Position numbers and translations under genes: made by a program. A DNA stretch of 64,000 bases from Colius striatus (taxonomy: Eukaryota; Chordata; Aves; Coliiformes; Coliidae), in NCBI RefSeq assembly GCF_028858725.1, contig NC_084767.1:18863895-18927894 (forward strand). The letters run 5' to 3'. Positions within the stretch are counted from its first letter, which is position 1. Each line of letters starts with the position of its first letter. Under the pieces are notes generated by a model. It ran no database searches. It was not told the DNA's origin and was given only the letters and a program-made list of their open reading frames with translations. Shown piece after piece: positions 22,721 through 32,420 of this stretch.

Positions 22721-24000
22721 GACAGGCACCGCTCCAGCAGCACCGCCGCCAGCCCCGCGCCCAGGGATCCTACTTCTGGTAGCTCTTCAATAGGTTTTGC
22801 AGTGTTTGTTTGCTCCTCCTTGCATGCACTTCCTCAGCTCTGTCCCAGCCCTCCTAAACCCAATGCAACCCTAACAACAGGTCTCCGCAGGTGTGCCAGG
22901 CACCACGATGGGAATCATCCCTTCCTGGTCAGTGCCTGGCAGCTCCCGAGCTTCCCACCCAACTGCCCTATCTAAGACATTACTCAGCCTTTGCACAAGT
23001 GGGAGAGGCCTCATCTGGACAAGGCTGCCCTTAGTTCTCCCTTGCAGCCCTGCGGCTCTTCCCGCCGGCAGCAGGCACGACGCAACCTCCGAGGAGGGCC
23101 GTGGCCCCCAGGGAGACCCCCAGGGAGGGCCTGCTGGACGGGAGGAGCAGAGCATCATGTCTGGATGGAGGAGTCTGAGCTTTTAACTCGTTCACCTCCT
23201 GCAACGCCTACCAAAACCAAAACCAAATTATCTGCTTCCTGTTCCTCTTAGTTAAGGGAGGCTTCCTCACAAACATCTCCTCTCCCTAAAGAGATTGAAA
23301 TCTAGGCTGAAATGATGCATTTTTCACTAATGAGTTACTACAGCAGCTCTGGGGATGACTCTCCATGGGTGCTGCGTCGGGAGCAGAAGCCGGGAGGGGA
23401 AGCGGCGGCGGGAGGGGGCTGAGGCTGCCTCCCATCAGCCAGACCTGTCACCCTCACCTTCAACATGTCCTTTACCTTGGCTTTTAACTTATTAAGTAGT
23501 GAAGACCAGGAGAGTCTGTAGGATAACTCTGGGTCTAATAGGTGCTCATTGGCATCAGACTCTTGGAGTTTATTTATTATTCTATTTTATTTAAATAATT
23601 TATTTTTATACCATGTAACCTAAAGATTCAAGACCACAGTGTCCTAGCTGTTGAAAGCTTCTTCGCTTGGAACCCAAAACAAAAGGGAAAAGCCAGTATT
23701 CGTGTGTTTTAACTTATATAAGAGAAGTTCTGTGGAATACTGTCATATTTGAAATACTGCTACCTCATTCTTAGGGACTGTCACTGCCTAATTGCCTTTC
23801 CAGGACAACAAAGGAATGTGTGCTGAGTTGTAATTTATTGTTCAACCCTCTATTTAAAATATTTGTATCACGACAGAGTTAATATATTCAAACCACCATG
23901 TATTTTGATGTCTTTTTGTTTGTTTGTTTTCATCTCAACTTTGCACTGATGTTATAAAAGTGTCTCAGGGCTCAAGCAATAAACTACCGACTATCAAACT
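22721..24000 (+). other. IL13: IL13 3'UTR with AU-rich element and poly(A) signal
   Basis: The 3'UTR runs to a canonical AATAAA at 23978-23983. It contains a dense AU-rich element at 23569-23611 with overlapping TTATTTATT-type motifs, the class that binds TTP and HuR and shortens cytokine mRNA life. The first 700 nt are GC-rich; the second half is AT-rich and better suited to the mature UTR. An alternative nearer end was not seen. Confidence 0.7.
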
Positions 24001-24469
24001 CTTGGTACCAATGGTCTATGCAGTCGATTACCCTCTTCTTACCTTCAGTTAATGAAGAGCATCAAGGGGTGCTGCCTCCTTGGTCAGTCACCCTGGGAGA
24101 GTGAGGTGGAGATGGCTGGAATTTTTGAGGCAGTATACAGCAAATCTACTCAAGTTGGCCATTGAGAGCAAGTTCCAAGGGCACCTCTGAGTCTACTCAG
24201 TGTCATGAAACACGGGGTGAAGGGAAGAGTTGGAGGAGTGGGGATGAGAGCCCTTGTTTAGGAAGAGGATCTTGTGTGTGGGGTCGTGATGAAGGGGAGC
24301 ACGTTGGGGTGCAGAGCATGGCTGGGGGCAGGTCTGAAGTGGTACCTAGCAGGTGGGAGAGCAGTGCTGTGGCAGGGAAGGGCATGAGTGGCCCCCGGGC
24401 TGGGGAAGAGACAGGCACGGCTCAGAGGATGAGTCTCATGGCACTGGGCAGACAATGGAGTGAGAGCAG

Positions 24470-25150
24470 CCCTGAGGAGGAGAACTTGGGAGTATTGGTT
24501 GGTGAGAAGCTCAACATGACCCAGCAACATACGTTTGCAGCTCAGAAAGCTAACCATACCCTGGGCTGTGTTGGCAGCAGTGTGGCCAGCATGTCAAGGG
24601 AGGGGATTCTGCTCCTCTGCTCTGCTCTGGTGAGACCCCTCTGCAGTGCTGCCTCCAGCTTAGCTGGGGACACCATCAGCAGAACCTAGAGCTGCTGGAG
24701 CAAGTTCAGAGGAAGCCACAGAGATGGTCTGAAGGCTGGAGCCCCTTTCCTCTGGAGACAGGCTAAAAGTTAGGGCTGTTCAGTATGAAAAAGAGAAGGT
24801 TCCTGAGATACCTTTCAGCAGCCTCCAGTTGCTAAAGTGGCCAACAAGAACAGTGGAGAGGGACTTTTTACACAAGCATGTCACAATAGGACAAGGAATA
24901 ATGGCTCCAGACTGAAAGAGGTGAGATTCAGATGAGATGTTAGGAAGAAGTTCTTCCCTGTGAGTGTGGTGATGCCCCAGCACAGGTTGCTCAGAGAGGC
25001 TGTGGCTGCCCCATCCCTGGAAGGGTTCAAGGGCAGATTGGATGGGGCTTGAAGCAGTCTGGTCTACTGGAAGGTGTTCTGGCCCATGGCAGGAGATGAG
25101 ATGATCTTTAAGGTCCCTTCCAGTCCAAACCAGTCCGTGGCTTTATGACA
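24470..25150 (+). mobile_element. CR1 LINE 3' fragment, old copy
   Basis: The + strand shows a decayed CR1 ORF2 end: [27 protein letters not shown] at 24488-24570 (quoted as scattered similarity to the family motif MTQQCALAAKKAN), [12 protein letters not shown], then a later tail (REAVAAPSLEGFKGRLD in the frame near 25000) and the 3'UTR ATGATCTTTAAGGTCCCTTC near 25101, ending at about 25148. Multiple frame interruptions indicate an older insertion than the one at 22.2 kb. Confidence 0.85.
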
Positions 25151-25479
25151 AGTGCTTGCTTGGGTACAATGGGTAGAAAATAAATAGGAAAAATGCTGTT
25201 AGAAATTGGTATAGATGCAGAAGATTGCTATAAATGCATGTGATAAGGCATTAGCTGCAGCCTTTGGGTTTGCTCTGGATAGACCCCAGCATTATTAGCA
25301 CCAGCTCCAAACATGGTGGGCAACAGAAATGCACAAAAACTGCACGTCCCTGCCACTGTCAGCCAAAATTCAGCCTGGCAGGGACCTCCAGGCAAACCCT
25401 CATGGCCTTTTCTCAGTAGCAGTCCTGGAATCCCTGGGTCAAGGAAAGAGGATGAAGGCTGAGCCATGGTCTTCAGTTC

Positions 25480-26455
25480 TGTTCTGGTTTAGCAAGGAGC
25501 AGCTTTTGGCTTAGTAACAGGGGGAGTGGGTTGCAGTGAAGACTCAGTAAAGAGTTTGCAGACTCTCCCCCGGCTCCTGGGTTCAGACCCACCTCCGGCC
25601 CGGCTGGGCCAATCTGGCACCTCTGCCATCACTATTTAGGGGACAGGAATTTGAAATGCTGGCAGGAGGTGTAAGAGTGATACAAGATGGAGGCGACCAC
25701 ATGGGCCCTTCACCCAGAGAAGGAGGAAGGAAGGAGGAGCACCAGACCAAAGACCCCTCTGCAAGCCGTGGTGAGAATACAAGCTGTGCCCCTGCAACCT
25801 ATGGAGATCCGTGGCAGGACCGAGAGCCACCAGCAGCTCCATGTGAGTGAGCCCGGACGGGCGAGGGACTGTGTGGGGAGACGGCCATGGCCCAGGCCGT
25901 GCTGGAGAGCCTGCACGCCGCAGAGCAGCCCCACACGAGAGGCAGAGAGGAGCTGCAGCCTTTGGAATAAGTGCACGTCGGAGCAGCCCGTGCAGGGCTG
26001 CCATGTGTGTGAGTTACCCCACGGACTCGCAGGGAGGTAACCTGGTTCACCCATCCTGAGGAGGAACAAACTGTAGAAGCTATCAGGAACAGACTAACTG
26101 ACCGCCCCCCCCCGCCCCAAACCATTCAAGGGGGGACAAGGTAAAAACCCCGGGATCAGGGCTCTGAGCCTGGGAAGAGGGGAGATGTGGCAAGAAGGTG
26201 TTCTTAAAAAGGCTGGTTGGACTCTTCATTGATGTATTACTCTGGGTTGTTTCATTTTGGTTATGTTTTGAGTTTTGGGGGTATATTTTAGTTGATGTTG
26301 CATTAAATTATTTTCTGTTTTCTTCCCCAAGCCGAGTGGCCTGGTCTGTTTTGTCCTGAACCTTAAGCGGCAATTAAGCCCTCCCTGCCCTTGAGCAATT
26401 CTCAGCCTCTTCGGTACTCGAGGTCTTTGTTCCCTGATGGGCCTAAACCAAGACA
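25480..26455 (+). mobile_element. Solo LTR of an endogenous retrovirus (fossil)
   Basis: A 976-bp element bounded by imperfect inverted termini: TGTTCTGGTTTAG at the left and CTAAACCAAGACA at the right, with the TG...CA ends typical of LTRs. The body resembles the long LTRs found scattered in bird genomes. No gag, pol or env similarity flanks it, so it is a solo LTR left by recombination. The flanking 5 bp (AGTTC and AGTGG) do not match well, so the target duplication has decayed or my borders are a few bases off. Family assignment beyond avian ERV is uncertain. Confidence 0.7.
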
Positions 26456-26568
26456 AGTGGAATCCTGAGCTGAGTGGCTGCAGGGATGCCAACAAGTGGA
26501 ATCCTGAGCTGAGTGGCTGCAGGGATACCAACAAGTGGAATCCTGAGCTGAGTGGCTGCAGGGATGCC
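26453..26568. repeat. 39-bp unit in three tandem copies at the LTR edge
   Basis: Units start at 26453, 26492 and 26531. Each begins ACAAGTGGAATCCTGAGCTG and ends in CAGGGATGCC or CAGGGATACC. The three copies are almost identical, so the duplication is recent. The first bases of each unit coincide with the last bases of the LTR, showing that the duplicated segment begins at the LTR-flank junction. Confidence 0.9.
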
Positions 26569-27164
26569 CGTGCTCGGAGTCCAGGCAGGATCCTCATGTG
26601 ACGGGGAGATGCATCAAACCACAGAGCACAAGGGGGAGAATAGCAGTGGAGGAAACCTGAGTAAACATCTCTGAACCAAGAACCTTCCTTTGGTAGGGAA
26701 AATGGCAGCAGGTTCATCCCCTGAATGATGGTTGGGATGAAGGTGCTGCTGAAATGACCCTCTCGCCTGCATGGGCAGAGATGGGACCTGCCCTGGGCCA
26801 GCCCACCCCAGCGAGCGACGGGGCCATCATTGTCACCTGTCACATCCCACCCTTGGAAAAGGACATGGGAATTTGTTCTTGCACTGGTGACTCTCCCATC
26901 ACACAGTGATGCAGTTTTCCACCATGATTCAGCCCGAGTAGCTCAAAGGTTACATTTTTCAGTTAATTTAGCATTTTCTGCTCATTTACTCCAGCTTCAG
27001 AGCTTTCCACCACGAAACTACAGCGTGTGAGGGACAGGACCACCACCTCCAATCTCTTCTCCAGCACTGCTTTCAGGCAGAGAGCTGCCCCACTGCCATC
27101 TGTCCCAGACCAGTGAGGTGGCTCCAGGCCTCCCAGTGAGGAGCTTGGCCCTATGGTCACCACT

Positions 27165-27325
27165 TGCAGCCAACTGCAGCTGCTGTCGTGCAGCCCCACA
27201 ACCACTGCCATGCAGCCACCTGCAGCCACCGCAGTGCAGTCCCAAAGCCACTGCCATGCAGCCCAACAGCTGCTGTCGTGCAGCCCCACAGCCGCTGCTG
27301 CCGTGCAGTCACCCGCAGCCAGAGC
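27165..27325. repeat. degenerate CAGCC/CTGC-rich tandem repeat
   Basis: Motifs such as GCCATGCAGCC, GTCGTGCAGCCCCACA and TGCAGCCACC recur with a period of roughly 20-45 bp. The reverse strand gives a repetitive Trp/Gly/Cys-rich reading frame that has no protein-family look. This is an imperfect minisatellite about 1.2 kb before IL4. Confidence 0.65.
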
Positions 27326-28339
27326 ACAGCCGCTTATCTGGTCCCCATCGAGCGCTACGCAGGTGGAGAGCGGTGCAGCACTCCGCTGGCAAATCCCTCA
27401 CAAAGCTCTTTCTGAGTCAGTGGCACTAACTTCATCTGGGACATTTCATAATCACACAAACAAAATTACTCGCAGTCTGGCTGCTCTTGGATTAATTGAG
27501 AGCTCGCAAACCCTTATCAAGCATCTGATGACAAGTTGCTATTTGAGTTAGAAAAATACCTATTAGTTATTACAAAACTCCGAAGTTTCCCGGCTCAGCT
27601 CGTTTCTCAGCGCGATTTCCTGCGGCAGCCGGTGCCAGCAGTGCCTGAAGCCCCAACCTCCCTGGGGCTCAGCCCCACAGGCTGGGCTGGCCACCAGCTC
27701 ACCCAGGCACCCGATGCTGGAGCGGAGTCCAAAGCCACATTTCCCATGTAAGCACCAGTGCTCATGATACTACCACCACAGGATCACCAGCTCCCTGCCC
27801 CTCGCTCACATCCCCGCAGGGTCACGCTATTTCAGGGGTCCTGCTTGGCCAAGAGCACGTCAGGTCTCTCTAAACCCTCTGGGGCTCCTACTCAGGACGA
27901 TTTTTGTCCCCACAGGCACCCAGGCAGGGCTCAGCAGCACTTTCTGCTCCTCCCAGGGCACAGATTAAGACAACTATAGACAGAAAATAGCATGCAGATG
28001 AAGGATGCTTTGCATGATTTGGAGATAGACAAATGAAACACGAGATGGAAGAGCTTGCAGGATAGTTAAGAGAAAAAGAAGCAAAGCTTCTGTTTGAGTA
28101 CGGTCAGAGCTGGAGTCTCCCCACTTTGGCCACTTTCACTGTGTGGTGGAGAGAAAGTCTTGGGACAAGTAGAAAGGAGGAATCCCCAGGCTGGGCAGTT
28201 TACCTACCTTTCTTTGTACGTGACCTGACTCGTACCACCGTTATCTTACGGTGGAAATTTCCTATGTCGAAACGTAATGCAAGATGAGAAGAAAATCTTG
28301 ACTTTTACAAAAAAGACCTGTTGTCCTATTTGGATAGGA

Positions 28340-28415
28340 GCAACTTTGGAAAGTGCAGCTAAGGGAAAAATAAGTTTTTCCTACAGGTTCAGCAATTTTA
28401 CAGCCATAAATTGAG
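28340..28415 (+). promoter_or_regulatory. IL4: IL4 proximal promoter with NFAT-type cores
   Basis: Three GGAAA or TTTCC cores occur within 35 bp: GGAAA at 28348-28352, GGAAAAA at 28364-28370 and TTTTTCC at 28375-28381. They are followed by an AT-rich TATA-like CATAAATT at 28405-28412, about 90 bp before the start codon. NFAT P-elements next to the start site are established for mammalian IL4. The match is by motif and spacing only. Confidence 0.4.
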
Positions 28416-28499
28416 TTGTTTCTTCCAGAAAAGCACACACAGGTATAGATCATCCAAATAGCCCCAACGGTGAGCTGAGAGGTTCAGTCCAAGCAGGCC

Positions 28500-30657
28500 A
28501 TGAGCATCCTGGTCCCAGTCCTGCTCACCTTCCTGGCGCTGACAGCCTGGCAGGGCCACGGGGCCTCTCTGGTGCAGACTTCCAGAATTCTGAAGGAGAG
28601 TATCAACCTGCTGAGCAACCTCCTGAAGATGAAGGTAGGGCTCAATCGCACGGCTCAGCCTTTACCCGCTGATGGGAGGGACAGGTTGTTTTGCTGGGCT
28701 CGGCGAGAGCGATGCTGAGTCAAAGGAAGGTGCTGAGCATGCGGAGCACACGGCCTGCAGCCCTCCCGGGGGGCCACGAGCAGGCAGATGAGCTCCTGCC
28801 CGTGCCCATGTCAGGATGGATCCCCTTAGCTGCTTCTCTAGCTTGATTGTTCCTCTCCTTTGTGTCTTGATAAAGGTTTCCTGTGACAAGATGAACGTGA
28901 CAAACATTTTTGCAGGCGATAAGGTAAGAGAGAAAACAACTAACTCATCCGTGTTCAAAACCAATCATAGGGCCACGATGGGTACTGGGAGAGGCTGCTG
29001 GGGAGGAGAGACCTGGGAATCCTGCCTGCCCTGATGCGGCACTGCACAGGAGCAAGGAGCCCATTGCGAGCACCATGCAGTGATGCAGGGCTGCTGAGCC
29101 AGTCCTCACCACTCCTTGCGCCCAGCACAGGTCCCTCACCTTCCCACACCCACCTCCACCTCCAGTCAGAGCAGCACCTGCTGGTCTGGCTACCCTGAAG
29201 CAAGGAGGAGGATAAAGAGGTCGGTAGGAATGGGCAGCATGTGCTTGAGCAGCACGCAGGGGCTTTCAAGCTTTTCAGAAAGGAAGAGAGGAACTTCTTC
29301 CTTTGCCTTGGAGTGGTGTGTCACTCTCACAGACACCCACACACACCTATCGCACAGCATCTCAAGCTCTGGTTAGACATACTATCCCTCTTTCTCCTCT
29401 TATCTGGGGAAGAGCTTTTCAGTTAGCAGAAGATTTAATAGCAGATAATAAAGTCTATTTCTGCTCTGAAAATTGCTGCCTAAGCCAAGCTCCTCAGCAC
29501 CAGAGTTCCTGTTTTCACAGAAAGCCAATGCCCTCACTACATGCTGCAGCAGCCTCCTGCAGGGGCTGGGGACTGAGCATCCCCAACAGGAGGGTCCCCA
29601 CACTCCTGCTGCTGCAGAAACCAGCCCTGGGAGCAAGAGATGCCCAGGGTGCTGTACGATCCACCACCCCCAGACCCAGCCTTGCTCACAAGGCCAGGCC
29701 AGTTGCTTATCTGGTGATGCCACAGGGGTGAAAGCTGAGATGTGAGCAGAGCTGCCCAGGAGCAAGCCACCCTGCTGCAGCAGGAACAGTCCCCAGGGGA
29801 GACGGAGGCATCATTTTCCTCTTAGCAGCAGCCCTTCGTTTATCAGCCTGTCTGCCATGTATTTCTGCCATCGGACTTCATTTGCTCGAAGCAACCTCTT
29901 CTAGGGGCTTTTGTCATTCCTGCAGAACCTCTGCACCCCCAGCCCAGCTCCACTCCTGTGGGGAGCAGCTCCCCAGGCCAGGGGCACACCAGATGATGCT
30001 CTCAGCTGGCAGTGCTCACTGCCCTGCCAATAGCCACTGCTTTGAGCAGGGACTGGAGCAGCCCCAAGCCCAGACAGGCAGCGGTGGCACTGCCAGGACA
30101 CCTCCAGCCCTTTAGCATCTGTGCAGTTGTAGGCTGATGCTAAGGAAGCTGGGACTGTACAAAAGAGTTGCTAAAAAAGCCACTGGTGTCTTTTTCCAGA
30201 AAGATGACGACATGAAGCTCTTATGCAAAGCTGCCACAGTCACAGGCCAGGGCAGGAGCTGCCACATGTACCTGGACGGCATTTCCATCAACTTGCGGCA
30301 CCTGGTCCAAAAGAAGAAGACAGATACCAAGGTAAGACAGGGCTCTCCCCTCATCTCTGCTACCCCTGCAGCCCTGTCTGCAGTAGAGCCATACTGCCCT
30401 CAACCATCAGCCTTTCTGCCACTCCAGCTTCTTCCTCAGTCATCATTTTTCCTCTCACCCTATCCTCTCCCACCCCCACCTTAGCAGCCAAGACTAGGCT
30501 GCAACAGATCCCCTCCCGCAGCAAGCATCCTAACCTTTTTGCCCTTTTGCAGGTCCTGTGCCCTGTGCCAGAAGGCACCCCTACAGCACTGAGCAACTTC
30601 CTCCTGGACTTACAAAGAGTCCTCCAACGATTAGCAAAACAGCAGAGCTTGAAGTGA
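28500..30657 (+). CDS. IL4: Interleukin-4
   Basis: IL4 is the secreted type-2 cytokine that signals through IL4R and drives Th2 and B-cell responses. Exons 28500-28634, 28876-28923, 30200-30331 and 30553-30657 join in phase 0 and give 139 aa (45+16+44+34). A hydrophobic signal peptide covers about residues 1-22. The 16-codon second exon VSCDKMNVTNIFAGDK parallels human TLCTELTVTDIFAASK in length, cysteine and sequence. Exon 3 has LLCKAATVTGQ like human TFCRAATVLRQ. Exon 4 starts VLCPVPEG..ALSNFLLDL like human NSCPVKEA..TLENFLERL. Cysteines are C48, C70, C82 and C108; one sequon is N52-V-T. Exon 3 is shorter than in mammals. These exon-by-exon matches make IL4 the firm choice. Confidence 0.95.
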
Positions 30658-30760
30658 AAGAGTCTTTAACTTTAACCTCTAATGACACTGTATTTTTCAA
30701 ATATTATTTATTACAAATGTTTAAATAAATGTATTTTTTGGACTAAGGTTGCTGGCATTG
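30658..30760 (+). other. IL4: IL4 3'UTR with ARE and poly(A) signal
   Basis: The UTR is only about 90 nt. It contains a TTATTTATT nonamer at 30704-30712 (AU-rich decay element) and AATAAA at 30724-30729, followed by a T-rich then GT-containing downstream region. Confidence 0.8.
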
Positions 30761-32400
30761 AGGAACATGTTTCTTGGCCAGAAAGGGGAGAGCTCAAAGG
30801 TGGCAGTTGGAACATGGGGCACATGTGGTAGCACAGAGGAGGCCCCAGCTGCTGGGGACCACCTCAGCTCTCTCCCACCATCCTCACCCAGAAAAGGTCC
30901 ATGATGAAGTCACAGCTGGGACAGAGCACCAAGGCCAGGCCCGGGACCAGGCTGGTGGTAACAGAAAAGGGAGAGCAGGAAAGAAAGGATAGATATTTTC
31001 TGTCCACCTTGTTGGAAACATGCATGTTTGTGACTGAGCTGGAAAGCAGGGCAGGACAGAGCAGACTCCAGAGATGAGCAGTGCCAGGTTCCTAGAGGGT
31101 TCTGGGCCTTCAGAAGTAAGAGTGTTTAAAAGCATGAAGGCAAAAGTCATTTTTGTTATTTTGTCATATAAGTTGCAAAAACTACATGGGGCTAGAGGGC
31201 CTCGAGTCCCCTGGCCCAAGGCAGGTGCTAGCAAGAGCTGCCAAAACAAAGAATTGGTCCTGCTGTGGGGTTAAGGCTTATGTTTGCAAAAGGAAAGCAG
31301 GGCTCAGCAGAGCAAAAAGCCCAAGAGAAGACAGACTGGAGAAGCCAGGCCACAAAGCAAGCTGCAAAGGAAGATGTCAGGTCCACAGCTAAGCAGTGGA
31401 CCTGCTAGCAGTAAGCTCCCCTCACCTTATATTTATATTAAACTTTTTTTATGACATTTATATATGGCATAGCCCTTTGTGGCCCAGAAGTAAAGAGGCT
31501 CAAGTAGTAACAGCAGTAAAAGAAATAGCAACAGGGAGCAAATCTGCACCACTGAAGGGCTGACTCCAGCCTCTAGCAGACCTGGGCAGCAGTTCAAGTC
31601 CCTCTAGCAGGGGGCATCCGAGTTTGACAGGCATGGAGGAGTATACCATTCTGCAACTTTGGCACAGCGTGGGAGAGTGCTTTGGAAAGTCCCAGGACTG
31701 TGCAGGGTTGGGTTTGTACATCAGCTGAGTCACAGGACGCCAGGGAGCTGCAAAGTTCACACACCACACAGGCCTGTTACCTGCTGCGTGCTTGGGCTGA
31801 GGTGGCTGCTGGGCAGGGAACCCACCGCAGCCCTGCACCCTATGTGCAGCAAAGCTCAACGCTTCCAGTCACCCCAGGGAAAGTCACAGCCTCTGGCACA
31901 CATAGAGGCTGGGACAGGCCTGTCCTGGGGCACATAGACACTTAAAGCCAGAATAGTGTGAAAAGCCTTCTACCCATCAGCTGTGCCCACTTACACGGAG
32001 CACATCCACAAGAGGAGGCAGAACACAGGCAGCAGTAACTGTGGCTGCAGACAAGCAGCTGCTCTGGCTCAGCCTAGCTCTCCTCTCCCACACAGGTAGC
32101 CCCAACAAGGATAGCCCTGAACAAGGGGCTGCTCAAGGCACAGCTGGTGACCTGCACACTGGCCTCATCCCTCAGATCTCCTCTTGTTCTGCCCTCATCT
32201 GCCTCTTCCATGGGAACTTGCTGCCCGCTGTCCTAGCCCTTGGCAATGGAAGCCCCCCACACTCCCCTCTCCACTTCCTCCAGTACATGCTGTGTATCAG
32301 ACCTGTAAAGACTGTTTCAGCCACCTATCCTGACACACCTTCTGACTCACAGTCAAAAGATGCTGTATGTATAAAGTTACATGGAAATGATACACAGAGG
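30761..32400. other. Convergent spacer between IL4 and KIF3A
   Basis: About 1.6 kb between the IL4 poly(A) site (+) and the inferred KIF3A 3' end (-). I see no gene, no CR1 and no LTR in it. An AT-rich patch lies at 31428-31460. Confidence 0.5.
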
Positions 32401-32420
32401 TAGAACTAGGAATCAAGAAT

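Larger units (their letters stand above)
24001..28330. other. IL13-IL4 intergenic region
   Basis: About 4.3 kb with no gene I recognise. It holds a CR1 fragment, a solo LTR, a 39-bp triplicated unit and a degenerate repeat at 27.2 kb. In mammals this interval contains the conserved element CNS-1, a Th2 enhancer; I cannot identify an equivalent by eye. The unrepetitive parts most worth alignment are 26600-27100 and 27400-28330. Confidence 0.5.

Noticed and set aside
26226-26843. 205-codon open frame on the - strand with an internal repeated peptide
   Set aside because: The peptide repeat is just the 39-bp tandem DNA repeat, and the frame runs into the solo LTR.
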